Shown: piece by piece, positions 27,667-36,785 of the stretch
Numbering within the stretch: position 1 is the stretch's first letter
How the letters are laid out: each line of letters starts with the position of its first letter
Assembly (NCBI GenBank): GCA_963752755.1
Contig: CAVVZJ010000022.1
Location: 310,001-374,000, forward strand
Origin: CAVVZJ01 sp963752755
Lineage (GTDB): Bacteria > Planctomycetota > Planctomycetia > Isosphaerales > Isosphaeraceae
Length of the DNA stretch: 64,000 nt
Direction of reading: 5' to 3'
The notes under the pieces: generated by a model
The model's input: only the letters and a program-made list of their open reading frames with translations
Database searches by the model: none
What the model was told of the DNA's origin: nothing
Translations under genes and position numbers: made by a program

Positions 27667-30600
27667 TCAGCGGCCGACCTCCCGCGTCTGATAGGTGCGG
27701 AGATACTCCTCATAGGCCGGGTCGCGCGGGCGTTCGCCTTCAGGGCCGAAGGGGTAAGCGGGCATCCCTTTCCAGGGGAGCGGGCCGACGGTGTCACTGG
27801 CGGCGGTGAAGGGATCGGCGTCCTTGCAGTAGCCGATGGCGCGGAGGACGAAGGCGCGGGTCCAGCCGTCGGGCAAGGGCGGTAGGGACGCGGCGTCGAA
27901 GGTGAGCGTCACCTCATCGCCGGGTCCGATCAGGCAGAGCTGGTCGTCGTCGGCCTGAAGAAGCGGGGCGACGTCGCCGAAGCGGGTGAGCCGGCCGGAA
28001 AGTCGGGCCAACGGGGCGGGGTCGATGTGGTCGTAGTCGTAGAGAAGCGGGGGGCGGCCGTCGGGGGAGAACTCGCGGGTGTAGCCGCGATAGTGGAGAT
28101 CGGCGCGGGTGACGGGGAGCGTGGTCGTGCGGAGGGCGGGGTCGGGCTCGATGACGGCGAGGAATGCCTGGTCGTAGTAGCATTCCATGTTGGTCCGGAG
28201 GCGGAGGACGCAACGGGGGCCGTTGAGCTTGCCGGTCAGTTCGAGAGTGGTGAGCCGGGGAAGGCCGGCGGGATAGCCGGGGTCGGGTTCGAGCAGCTCC
28301 CAGGTACCGTCGTCGCGGAGGCGTTCGAGGACGGGGGGCTGAAGGGGGACGCCGGCGGTGGAGGCGGCGTAGTTGGTCTGGGAGTAGGGATATTCGACCC
28401 AGCCGGCCAGGGCGAGGACGAGACGGTCGTCAGGGCCGAAGGCGGCGAGTCGGTCGGCGAAGTCGAGGACGATACCGTGTTCCTCGGCGTATCCGGTCCA
28501 GTGGGGGAGCTTGCGGAAGGTATCGACAGTGCGGCGGTCCCAGGCGTGGAGGGTTGCGGTCATGTCGCGGCCGGAAAGGTCGGTCGCCTTGACGGGCTCG
28601 ATGGTACGTCGCCAGGCCAGGAGCCGGCCGGTCGGGCGGTGGCCGCCGGGGGCGAAGCGCTCGTCGGGGCTGGATTCGAGGCCAGCCGGCCGATCGACAA
28701 CTTCGAGGTTCAGGTGGTCGAGATAGGCCAGCTCATCCATCGGCTCGGTGATCGCGAGGTGATAGACGCCATCGACCTCGCGGAGCTGGTCGGGGGCGAT
28801 GGCGACGGCCTCGTCGCGGTCGGGCTGGCCGTAGAGGTCGGGGGCGACGAGATAGCCGAGGCCGCCGCCGCCGAGGAAGTCGCCGATGCAGACAAAACGG
28901 CGTCCGTCGAAGGTGAAGAGGACGGGGCAACTGCCGGTCTTGCGGTTGAACTCGGCCAGCTTCAGGACCTGGTCGGCGCCGACGTTCAGCTCGCTCTGCA
29001 TCACGCCGTCCGGCCAGGTCAGGCGGACGAGCATCGCCTGATTGGCGTCGCCGAGGCCGACCACGACCGGGCCGGCCGACTGGGCGAGGCCGGAGTGGAG
29101 CGTGGTGTAGGCGAAGGGCACGTCGAGGCGGGTCCCCTGGATCTCGACGCGGGTGCCGAGCCCCTGGGGATTGGAGCGCATCGGGCCGCCGTCGGGCCCT
29201 TTGCCGTACTTCCAGCGACCCGAGAAGGCGAGGGCGAGCCAGTGGTTGCCGTTGCCCAGGTGTCTGGCGACCCGGGGACCGGCGCCGTCGCGGAGGATGA
29301 GCAGGTCAGGCAAGGGGTCGCCGAGCAGGTCGGCCAGGTCGAGGCCGAGGAGGGCGGATGTGGCGTCGGGTCCGATCGCCAGGGGCATCGAGGCAATTCG
29401 ATTGCCCTCGTTCCGGGCCCAGCGGGGGACGGTCACATCGCCGAGCATGGCGTTGGGGTTGGGCACGTCGCCGTCGCCCAGGACGGGCACCGGCTGGCCG
29501 AGCAGGTCCGTCCAGCCGTCGAGATCCAGATCGGCCACCTGCGCCGCGTTCCAGGCCCGGGCGTCGATCGGCCAGAACTCGAAGGCGATCGGGGGGCGTT
29601 CCGGGATCGCGCCGGACGACGCCGGAGGGACCGGTGTCTTCGCGGCCTGTCCGGGTCCGACCGGGCCGGAATCCGCCGGCTGGGATCGATCCAGGCCGGT
29701 GGCATTGCGCCAGGCGAGCAAGCGGCGATCGGGCAGGATGGCGACCAGATCGGAACGGGCGTCCTTGTCGAGGTCGAGCACGAGCAGGCCGTTGAGACGA
29801 CCGCGGGGGTCGAGGTCGGGCAGCGCGACGCTGTGGAAGCGGCCGAGCCGGTCGTTGAGAACGGCCGTTGGCGCCTGGCCGTCGGCGGCGAGGACGAGGT
29901 CAAGGTCGCGGTCGCCGTCGAGGTCGAGGGCGGCGAGTCCGGTGTGGGGCGCGTCGCCCCCTTGCAGGGCGGCGGCCTGGTCCGGCTCAAAGTGTCCCCA
30001 GGCGACGGAGAGGCCCGACTGCGCCGAGCCGGAGAAGTCGACCGCCTTCGGCGCCCAGTTCGCCTCGGGGCTGGCGAGCGGGGCCGGCTTGCCGTCGTTG
30101 CGGAAGGCGAGGTTGGGCACGCCCGGCGGGATGGCGTCGCCTCGGAAGGCGTCGGCGGCGTGTTCGAGGTCGGTGTAATTGACGAGGTAGAGGTCGAGGT
30201 CGCCGTCCTGGTCGAGATCGAGCCAGCGGGCTCCGAGGCTGAGCGTCTTCGGGCCGGTCAGACCGAGGGAATCGGTGAGGTCCTCGAACCGCTTTCCGTC
30301 CTGGTTCCGGAGCAAGCGGTGATCGCCGAGACCGGTGAGGAACAGGTCGATGTGGCCATCGGCGTCGAAGTCGCCGGCCGCGACGCCGACGCTGGCGCGG
30401 TGGTCGGAGAGACCGAAATCGGCCGAGGCCTCCTCGAAGCGGCCGTCGCCGCGGTTGAGCAGGAGGGCGTCGCGGACAGTTTTGGGGGTTTTCACGGCGG
30501 CGGCGAGGAAGAGGTCGAGCTTGCCGTCGCCGTCGGCATCGAGGTGGGCCGCCGCGGCGCCGAAGCGATCGCGGACGCGTCCGAGCCATTCAAGGTCGCC

Positions 30601-31572
30601 GGAGAAGTCCTTGCGCTGAGCCCACCGTTCGCCGCGAGCGAGGGTCACGCTCAGGGGCCGGGGTGGGTCGAACCGAGGCCGGTCGATCTCGGGGGCGCGG
30701 CCGTGATGGAGGCCGGGCAGGGTGGAGACGATAGTGGCATATTTGCCCATATCTCCATAGAAGTTTTCGCTCGCCTCGCCCGAGGAGGCGGGGTTCTGGT
30801 TCGGATCGAGGCGCCGCCAGAGTGAGCGGAGTTGTTCGCTCTCGGCGGCGAGCCGCTTGACCGCCTCGGCATCCCTGGCGCCGCGGGCGCGGGCGGCGGC
30901 CATGTTGTAGGCTTCCTGGAGCTTGAACCAGGCGGTCGCGAGGTAGGGGTTGTGGGTGACGGCGTTACGGTAGATTTCGATCAACTGGTCGGCCTGGTCG
31001 GGGCCAGCGGGGTAGTGGGGGCGGTCCGGGTCGGAGAGGGTCATGCCGAAGCGGAGCCAGGCGTGGGCGTCGGTCGGATCGCGCTGGATGACATCGGCGA
31101 AGTCTTCGTGGGCGCGCTGGATCTCGCCGACGTACTGGAGAATCACGCCCCGGCTGTAACGTGCGTGGAGGTTGGCGGGGTTTTCGGCGAGGACGCCGTC
31201 GAGGATCTTGAGGGCCTCGTCGAAGTTCGAGCGGGAGGCGGTCGCCGGGTTCGCCTTCTTCTCCTCCTCGGAACGGACGCCCGAGTCGTTGAGCAGGGCG
31301 ATCGCCAGGTTGACGCGCGCCGACTCGGACGTCGGGGCCAATGCCACGGCGCGGCGGAAGGCCGCGACGGCCTGGCGATACTCGAAGCGCTCCATGTGGC
31401 CGAGACCGGCGATGTGGGCCTGGATCAAGCCGGTGAGGTCCGCGGCGGCCGGCCTGGGGGTCGCGTCGGCCCCACCGCGCGACGGCGGCTGGTCGCCCTG
31501 GTTGCTGCAGGCCGATGCCAGCGTCAGGCAGGCCGTGAGCAACAGGGCGAGACGAGGGGCTGGGGACCGCAT
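27667..31572 (-). CDS. Giant lipoprotein with TPR, FG-GAP/VCBS repeats and ASPIC/UnbV domain
   Basis: 1301 residues from ATG 31572. The signal peptide ends at the lipobox LASAC (Cys22). Residues 45-300 are tetratricopeptide-like. Residues 340-780 hold at least five calcium-binding FG-GAP/VCBS motifs of the D-x-D-x-D-G type (LDADGDGKLDLFL, GDFDADGHIDLFL, LDLDQDGDLDLYL, LDLDGDRDLDLVL). An ASPIC/UnbV domain follows at about 800-875. The last 425 residues, starting GSCPVLFTFDGRRFVCIGDFLGGGG, are not recognised. CRTAC1-like proteins of this kind are extracellular beta-propeller proteins. Monocistronic. The frame is unbroken over 3.9 kb, in contrast with the frame-broken genes downstream. Confidence 0.85.
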   Translation of the reverse strand: MRSPAPRLALLLTACLTLASACSNQGDQPPSRGGADATPRPAAADLTGLIQAHIAGLGHMERFEYRQAVAAFRRAVALAPTSESARVNLAIALLNDSGVRSEEEKKANPATASRSNFDEALKILDGVLAENPANLHARYSRGVILQYVGEIQRAHEDFADVIQRDPTDAHAWLRFGMTLSDPDRPHYPAGPDQADQLIEIYRNAVTHNPYLATAWFKLQEAYNMAAARARGARDAEAVKRLAAESEQLRSLWRRLDPNQNPASSGEASENFYGDMGKYATIVSTLPGLHHGRAPEIDRPRFDPPRPLSVTLARGERWAQRKDFSGDLEWLGRVRDRFGAAAAHLDADGDGKLDLFLAAAVKTPKTVRDALLLNRGDGRFEEASADFGLSDHRASVGVAAGDFDADGHIDLFLTGLGDHRLLRNQDGKRFEDLTDSLGLTGPKTLSLGARWLDLDQDGDLDLYLVNYTDLEHAADAFRGDAIPPGVPNLAFRNDGKPAPLASPEANWAPKAVDFSGSAQSGLSVAWGHFEPDQAAALQGGDAPHTGLAALDLDGDRDLDLVLAADGQAPTAVLNDRLGRFHSVALPDLDPRGRLNGLLVLDLDKDARSDLVAILPDRRLLAWRNATGLDRSQPADSGPVGPGQAAKTPVPPASSGAIPERPPIAFEFWPIDARAWNAAQVADLDLDGWTDLLGQPVPVLGDGDVPNPNAMLGDVTVPRWARNEGNRIASMPLAIGPDATSALLGLDLADLLGDPLPDLLILRDGAGPRVARHLGNGNHWLALAFSGRWKYGKGPDGGPMRSNPQGLGTRVEIQGTRLDVPFAYTTLHSGLAQSAGPVVVGLGDANQAMLVRLTWPDGVMQSELNVGADQVLKLAEFNRKTGSCPVLFTFDGRRFVCIGDFLGGGGLGYLVAPDLYGQPDRDEAVAIAPDQLREVDGVYHLAITEPMDELAYLDHLNLEVVDRPAGLESSPDERFAPGGHRPTGRLLAWRRTIEPVKATDLSGRDMTATLHAWDRRTVDTFRKLPHWTGYAEEHGIVLDFADRLAAFGPDDRLVLALAGWVEYPYSQTNYAASTAGVPLQPPVLERLRDDGTWELLEPDPGYPAGLPRLTTLELTGKLNGPRCVLRLRTNMECYYDQAFLAVIEPDPALRTTTLPVTRADLHYRGYTREFSPDGRPPLLYDYDHIDPAPLARLSGRLTRFGDVAPLLQADDDQLCLIGPGDEVTLTFDAASLPPLPDGWTRAFVLRAIGYCKDADPFTAASDTVGPLPWKGMPAYPFGPEGERPRDPAYEEYLRTYQTREVGR

Positions 31573-31962
31573 GGGCGGGCTCCTTCGCTCGGTGGGACCG
31601 TTCGGCTTGTGGAGGCCGGAACCGGGAGAGAGCCTCCCGGAATCCTGACGGGCGCGACCGGCCCGCCGGCCTGGAGGGAGGGATCTCCAGGCTCTCCGGT
31701 CCAGTATAGGCAGCCCCGCCCACTCGGGCCAAGCGCACACGGCGAGCGACTCGACGATTGCGATGGTCCCCGAACTCCTGGGGGAAACCCCTCTCGCCAA
31801 CGGTCCCCCGGAGCGAGGGTGGCCGCACCGGAGCCGGCTGAGGGTCCGTTCGCAGTCGCGGGGACCTGGCCATCGTCCTGCGGCACGCGACGCGGGATCG
31901 GCGCTCTCGCTGCGGTCGCGACCGCCGACGGTCCCGGTCTGGTCAGCGGACCGAGCCACGAC
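31573..31962. other. 390-bp intergenic region upstream of the FG-GAP lipoprotein
   Basis: It lies between two minus-strand genes: the PilZ gene ends on its right, the FG-GAP gene starts on its left. GC-rich; I see no hairpin with a T-run, no repeat and no credible gene. It presumably contains the promoter of the FG-GAP gene, but no hexamer pair stands out. Confidence 0.35.
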
Positions 31963-32406
31963 TCAATGCGGCGCCACGTCCTCCCCGAAGAAGCGTTCCA
32001 GGCGGGGATGTTCGCTGGCGAACTGCCGGCTCACCTGGCCGAAGGCCGCCGCCATGAAGAAGGCGTAGGGGCAGCCGTCCGGGAAGGTGACGCGGGCGAG
32101 CCAGGCCCGTCGGCGGTAGCGTTCGGCCGCCAGCAGCTTCGCCTCGTACCAGACGGGCAGCAGCTCGCCGTCGAGACGAATCACCAGCGGCTGATCGGAC
32201 GGTGGCTGAACCCGCAGGCCGAGCAGGCAGCCTCCCATGCTGACGTCGAGCAGAATCGTCGGAGCCGACCGGAACGCCTCCTCGCCCTTCCAGCCCAACC
32301 AGGCTCGACGGACCACGGAGCCGTAGCGAAGCATCTTCCTCCGGTCGTCCCTGCGGAGTGGAACCGGCGACAGGAGAGAGCATTCGTCATGGAAATCGTG
32401 GATCAT
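31963..32406 (-). CDS. PilZ-domain protein (putative cyclic-di-GMP binder)
   Basis: About 147 residues from ATG 32406; an ATG at 32442 would add 12 residues. PilZ hallmarks are present: an Arg-rich start (RRDDRRKMLRYG) containing the RxxxR element, and DVSMGGCLLGL as the D/N-x-S-x-x-G motif, followed by beta strands (LVIRLDGELLPV, YRRRAWLARVTFP). Such proteins bind c-di-GMP and regulate polysaccharide synthesis or motility. It stands alone here, so its target is unknown. Cytosolic, single domain. Confidence 0.72.
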   Translation of the reverse strand: MIHDFHDECSLLSPVPLRRDDRRKMLRYGSVVRRAWLGWKGEEAFRSAPTILLDVSMGGCLLGLRVQPPSDQPLVIRLDGELLPVWYEAKLLAAERYRRRAWLARVTFPDGCPYAFFMAAAFGQVSRQFASEHPRLERFFGEDVAPH

Positions 32407-32625
32407 CGTTCTACGCTCGCGATTGGGTGTAGTCGCAATCATGCACCAGAACGGACAGGCTCTTACAATTTTATTGGTCAGCGGGCCGCTCCCTGGAGGA
32501 CCGTGGCGGATTCTCGACGTGGTCTCGGCAAGAACGTCGCGAAAAGGCGACGAGCGTCGGAGAATCGAAACGGTGGCGCCGATCGTGGCAACGACGGACG
32601 CGCCGACGCAAAGCGGACGACGCGA

Positions 32626-34212
32626 TTAACCGGCTTGCCAGCCCTGCGGCCGAGCGTCGCGGGAACCCGGCTCGCAAGTTGTCCCGGTGGGACGGCCGAA
32701 CGTGTGTCGGATCGATGCCCAGGTCACGCCCGTCAGTCGCTCCACGACCCGGACCGCCGAGAGGACGACGGCCATCGTGCCCTGACCGGGGAAGACCGAA
32801 TCGCCGACGAGCCAGAGTCCAGGCCCGAGGACGTCGGGGCCGACGGCGAGGAGGTTGCTGTTGCGCCGAGAGACGGGCGGTCCGCCGACGGCGCCGGCGG
32901 TCCGCCTGGTGTAGCGGGCGAAGCTCCGGGGCGTGGCGAACTCGGCATGAACGAGGGCGTCCGCCGCGCCGGGCAAGGCTCGCGACAGAGCCGCGAGGAG
33001 CCGGTCGGAATGATCGGCCTTGCGGGCCTCGTAGGCGGGACGATCGAGGTCGCTCCAGTCGTCCGGACGGACGTGGGTGGAGAGCGTCGCCGCGCGGATG
33101 TCGGGCGGACCGTAGGCGGGATCGCCCTCGGTCGCGAGGGAGATGAGGACGTTGTTGCCGTCGTGGATCGGCCGGTCGTAATCCTGCAAGACCTGATGAA
33201 AGAGCGGGCCGCCTGCGGGCAGGGCGTCGGCACGGATCGCCAGGTAGCCGGTGAAGGCGCTCCAGGCGGCGCGGGACTGGCGCTCGTGACAGGCCAGTCG
33301 GCCTTCGAGATCACGACCCAGCAGCGCGGCGGCGCGGTCCAGGGGCAAGTTGAAGACGACCTGTCGGGCTGCGAGCCGCGGCCCGCGACGGGTCGCGACG
33401 TGGAAACCGCCGGCCGGATCGGGCTCGACGGCATCGACGATCGCGGCCGTCCGGAGGTCGCCCCCGAGCGCGGCGAAGCGTTGCCCGAGGCCCTCGGCCA
33501 GAGACCGCATCCCGCCTCGGGGACGGCTCAACCCGAGACGATACGCCTGGAGACAGGCCGCACCGTTGGCGAAGGGGACCGTCTCCGGCCCGGCCTGCGC
33601 GGTGTCTTGCAGGAGCATGGCGACCAGCGAGCGGAACGGCCGGTCGCCGTCGAGGCCAAGCAAGCGGAGGACGTCGCGCACCGTGGCGGCTGAGGTCAAG
33701 GCGGCGGCCAGGCCGGGGGCACCGAGGGATCGGAGGACGTGCCAGAAGTCGGTGGGGCGGCGGATGGGCAAGCGGGGCGAGCGGGCCGCGGCGTCGAAGA
33801 GGGTCTGGCCGACGGCCGCCTGGAGCCGCCAGAATCGGCGCTTCGCCGCCTCGCGACCGGGGAAGGCGCGGAGGATGTTCGCCTCGAAGGCGCACGGATC
33901 GGACACGATCTCCACGGTCCGATCCGGCAGGTGGACCCGGTAAGCCGGCGTCTGGACGGACTCGAACTCCAGGCCGACCGCCGCCAGCAGGTCGCCGACG
34001 GGCTGACCGGGACCCAGGCCCATCAGGGCGGTGGCGCCGGCGTCGAACGTGTACGGTCCCCGGGAGAACCAGCCGGCACAGCCGCCCAGCCTGGTGTGGG
34101 CTTCCAGCAAGGTCGTCCGGAGCCCGAGCCGCTGCGCCAGCGAGGCCGCCGCCAGACCTCCCAGGCCCCCGCCGACGACCGCCAGGTCAAAGCTTGCTCC
34201 CGCACGACTCAT
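32626..34212 (-). CDS. CrtI-like FAD-dependent phytoene desaturase/isomerase family protein
   Basis: 528 residues. The N-terminal dinucleotide-binding motif is LAVVGGGLGGLAAASLAQRLG, followed by TLLEAHTRLGGCAGWF, the typical CrtI/CrtISO/FAD amine-oxidase start. The C-terminal GPGLWLVGDSVFPGQGTMAVVLSAVRV is the second flavin-binding signature of carotenoid desaturases and isomerases. Planctomycetes of this group are often pigmented, so a carotenoid role is plausible. No other crt gene is nearby, so the exact reaction (desaturation, isomerisation or all-trans-retinol saturation) is open. Divergent from glgP across about 235 bp. Confidence 0.8.
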   Translation of the reverse strand: MSRAGASFDLAVVGGGLGGLAAASLAQRLGLRTTLLEAHTRLGGCAGWFSRGPYTFDAGATALMGLGPGQPVGDLLAAVGLEFESVQTPAYRVHLPDRTVEIVSDPCAFEANILRAFPGREAAKRRFWRLQAAVGQTLFDAAARSPRLPIRRPTDFWHVLRSLGAPGLAAALTSAATVRDVLRLLGLDGDRPFRSLVAMLLQDTAQAGPETVPFANGAACLQAYRLGLSRPRGGMRSLAEGLGQRFAALGGDLRTAAIVDAVEPDPAGGFHVATRRGPRLAARQVVFNLPLDRAAALLGRDLEGRLACHERQSRAAWSAFTGYLAIRADALPAGGPLFHQVLQDYDRPIHDGNNVLISLATEGDPAYGPPDIRAATLSTHVRPDDWSDLDRPAYEARKADHSDRLLAALSRALPGAADALVHAEFATPRSFARYTRRTAGAVGGPPVSRRNSNLLAVGPDVLGPGLWLVGDSVFPGQGTMAVVLSAVRVVERLTGVTWASIRHTFGRPTGTTCEPGSRDARPQGWQAG

Positions 34213-34447
34213 GGAAGAGAGGACCCCCGGTGGTCTTCCGGCCCCATCGGAAGTTCAGTGTAGGCATCACGAGGGGGAACGTCGCGGGGAGTCTCGGGGG
34301 TCGGGGTTGGCGTCAGAAGCGGAATCCGCCATACTATCGCGCCGGTCGATCCGCGTCCGCAAAATCGGTCGTGGACCGACCAGCCAACGGCCGCGTCGGA
34401 CCCCTGGGCGACGCGGGAGGGTCGGGAGTACGTCGAAGGGGACGGCC

Positions 34448-36601
34448 ATGGTGGGTCAGGCACATCTCGTCGAGCGGTTGAGGGAGCTGGCGCGGAACCT
34501 CTGGTGGACGTGGCAGCCGAACGTCATCAACATCTTCCGCGATCTCGACCCGATCCTCTGGCGGACAACCGACCACAACCCGGTCGAGTTCCTCAAGAAG
34601 GTCCCCGTCGAGCAGATCGAGCGGCGGGCCTCCGAGCTGGCCTTGCACTCGCGGATCGACAACGCGTTCCGGAGGCTACACGAGTATGTCAAGAACGACG
34701 ACTCGTGGGGCGCCGTGCATGCCACGATCCTGAGGTCGCGGCCGGTCTCGTACTTCTCGATGGAATTCGGCCTGCACGAGAGCTTGCCGATCTACTCGGG
34801 CGGCCTCGGCGTGCTGGCCGGCGATCACCTCAAGAGCGCCAGCGACCTGGGCATCCCGCTGGTGGGCATCGGCGTGCTCTGGGACCAGGGCTACTTCCGC
34901 CAGACTCTCGACCGCGAGGGATGGCAGCAGGAAGCTTATCTGAACGCCAACCCCGAGATCCTCCCGATCCAGGAGGCCCATGCCGCCGACGGACAGCCGT
35001 TGCGGGTGGCCGTCGAATCGAACATCGGTACGCTCCACGCGCGGGTCTGGAAGGTGGCCGTCGGCCGGACGACGCTCTACCTGCTCGACTCCAACGTGTC
35101 GGAGAACTCCGAGAGCGACCGCGCCCTCACGTCCCGCCTCTACGGCGGCGACGCCGCGATCCGGATTCGCCAGGAGCTGCTGCTGGGCGTCGGCGGCGTG
35201 CGGGCCTTGCACGCGATGGGCATCCACCCGTCGGTCATCCACCTCAACGAGGGCCACAGCGCCTTCGCCGTGCTGGAGATGATCCGGACGGAGATGGAGG
35301 CCGAGGCGATCGCCTTCGGCGAGGCCGTCCGCGACGTGTCCGCGATGACCGTCTTCACCACCCACACGCCCGTCGCCGCCGGCCACGACCGGTTCGCCGC
35401 CGACCTCGTCGAGCAGAACCTCGGCAAGATCCGCGAGAAGCTCGGACTCTCCTACGACGACTTCATGGGCCTCGGCCGGGTCTATCCGACCGACCATAAC
35501 GAGCCGTTCTGCATGACCGTGCTCGCCCTGAAGCTCTCCAAGCACGCCAACGGCGTCTCGGCCCTGCACGGCCAGGTCTCGCGGCGGATGTGGCACCCGC
35601 TCTACCCGAACAAGAGCGAGGAAGAAGTCCCGATCGGTCACATCACCAACGGCGTGCACGTCCTGACCTGGCTTGCCCCCCAGATGCGGGACCTGTACGA
35701 CCGCTACCTCGGCCCGTCCTGGCCGGTCCACCAGCGGCACCCGGAGACCTGGAAGAATATCGAGAACATCCAGGACGCCGAGCTCTGGGAGACGCAGCAG
35801 GTCCTCAAGGCCCGCCTGATCGACTTCGTCCGCCGTCGTCTGGAGAACCAGGTGCGTCGCCGGGAGGAGGGCGAGGAGGCGTTGACCCGTGCCCAGAGCG
35901 CGCTCGACCTCGACGTGCTGACGATCGGCTTCGCCCGCCGGTTCGCCACCTACAAGCGGGCCAACCTGGTGATGCGCGACGTCGAGCGGCTGGCCGAGAT
36001 CGTCAATAGCTCCGCGAAGCCGGTCCAGCTCGTCTTCGCCGGCAAGGCGCACCCGGAGGACCGATTCGGCAAGGAGTTCATCCAGAACATCGCCCGGCTC
36101 ACCAAGGATCCGCGGTTCGCCGGCCGGATCGTCTTCGTGGAGGACTACGACATGAACGTCGCCCGGCACCTCGTGCAGGGCGTCGATGTCTGGCTGAACA
36201 ACCCGAGGCGTCCGCAGGAGGCCAGCGGCACCTCGGGCGAGAAGGTTCTGCTCAACGGCGGCCTGAACTTCTCCGTGCTCGATGGCTGGTGGGCCGAGGC
36301 TTACGACGGCGGCAACGGCTTCGCCATCGGTCGCGGTCAGACCCACTCCTCCCCCGCCATTCAGGACGAGCGCGACCACCAGGCCCTGCTCGAAACGCTC
36401 GTCCGCCAGGTCATCCCGTTATACTACGACCGCGAGCCGGCCACCGGTCTGCCTCACCGCTGGATTGCCAGCCAGAAGGCCGCCATGCGCTCGCTCGGCT
36501 GGCGGTTCAACGCCGACCGCATGGTCGTCGATTACGCCATGAGCAGCTACCTGCCGGCCGCAGGTGGGCTCTCGTGCCTGATGCCGGGGCGTAGTTCCTG
36601 A
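34448..36601 (+). CDS. glgP: Alpha-glucan (glycogen/maltodextrin) phosphorylase, GT35
   Basis: 717 residues from ATG 34448, preceded by AAGGGGA. It phosphorolyses alpha-1,4-glucans to glucose-1-phosphate. It fits the shorter bacterial/archaeal alpha-glucan phosphorylase type: NLWWTWQPNVINIFRDLDP at the start, YFSMEFGLHESLPIYSGGLG, HLNEGHSAF, GHITNGVHVLTWL and ARRFATYKRANL. The PLP-binding lysine is at about residue 599 within ASGTSGEKVLLNGGLNFSVLDGWW. Cytosolic. No other glycogen genes are adjacent. Confidence 0.93.
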   Translation: MVGQAHLVERLRELARNLWWTWQPNVINIFRDLDPILWRTTDHNPVEFLKKVPVEQIERRASELALHSRIDNAFRRLHEYVKNDDSWGAVHATILRSRPVSYFSMEFGLHESLPIYSGGLGVLAGDHLKSASDLGIPLVGIGVLWDQGYFRQTLDREGWQQEAYLNANPEILPIQEAHAADGQPLRVAVESNIGTLHARVWKVAVGRTTLYLLDSNVSENSESDRALTSRLYGGDAAIRIRQELLLGVGGVRALHAMGIHPSVIHLNEGHSAFAVLEMIRTEMEAEAIAFGEAVRDVSAMTVFTTHTPVAAGHDRFAADLVEQNLGKIREKLGLSYDDFMGLGRVYPTDHNEPFCMTVLALKLSKHANGVSALHGQVSRRMWHPLYPNKSEEEVPIGHITNGVHVLTWLAPQMRDLYDRYLGPSWPVHQRHPETWKNIENIQDAELWETQQVLKARLIDFVRRRLENQVRRREEGEEALTRAQSALDLDVLTIGFARRFATYKRANLVMRDVERLAEIVNSSAKPVQLVFAGKAHPEDRFGKEFIQNIARLTKDPRFAGRIVFVEDYDMNVARHLVQGVDVWLNNPRRPQEASGTSGEKVLLNGGLNFSVLDGWWAEAYDGGNGFAIGRGQTHSSPAIQDERDHQALLETLVRQVIPLYYDREPATGLPHRWIASQKAAMRSLGWRFNADRMVVDYAMSSYLPAAGGLSCLMPGRSS

Positions 36602-36785
36602 CCGTGTCGGCGTCGTTCGCAGACCGCCGCGCCTGGGGTCGTGGGCCGGTCGTCGTCAACCGGAGCCCGCACCGCGACGCCCTTTGCGTGCGCGACGGCG
36701 ACATGGTTCAATAGGAACGGTTTCTCCTTCGGCCCTCCTTCTGCCCGCGACGTCCGCAGGCCCCTAGACGCGTGATGATCGACCT

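Noticed and set aside
27993..28020. Reading the many GGTGGA/GTCGGG-like short repeats across the window as tandem arrays or CRISPR
   Set aside because: They are codon-level repeats inside coding sequence (Pro/Gly/Asp codons), with no constant repeat-spacer spacing.
28027..33693. Two adjacent plus-strand open frames of 932 and 953 codons opposite the FG-GAP, PilZ and CrtI genes
   Set aside because: Both are low-complexity Val/Gly/Glu/Ala translations mirroring the minus-strand genes; no start signal or domain.
34676..36379. 567-codon minus-strand open frame opposite glgP
   Set aside because: glgP on the plus strand shows full GT35 motifs; the antisense frame has none.
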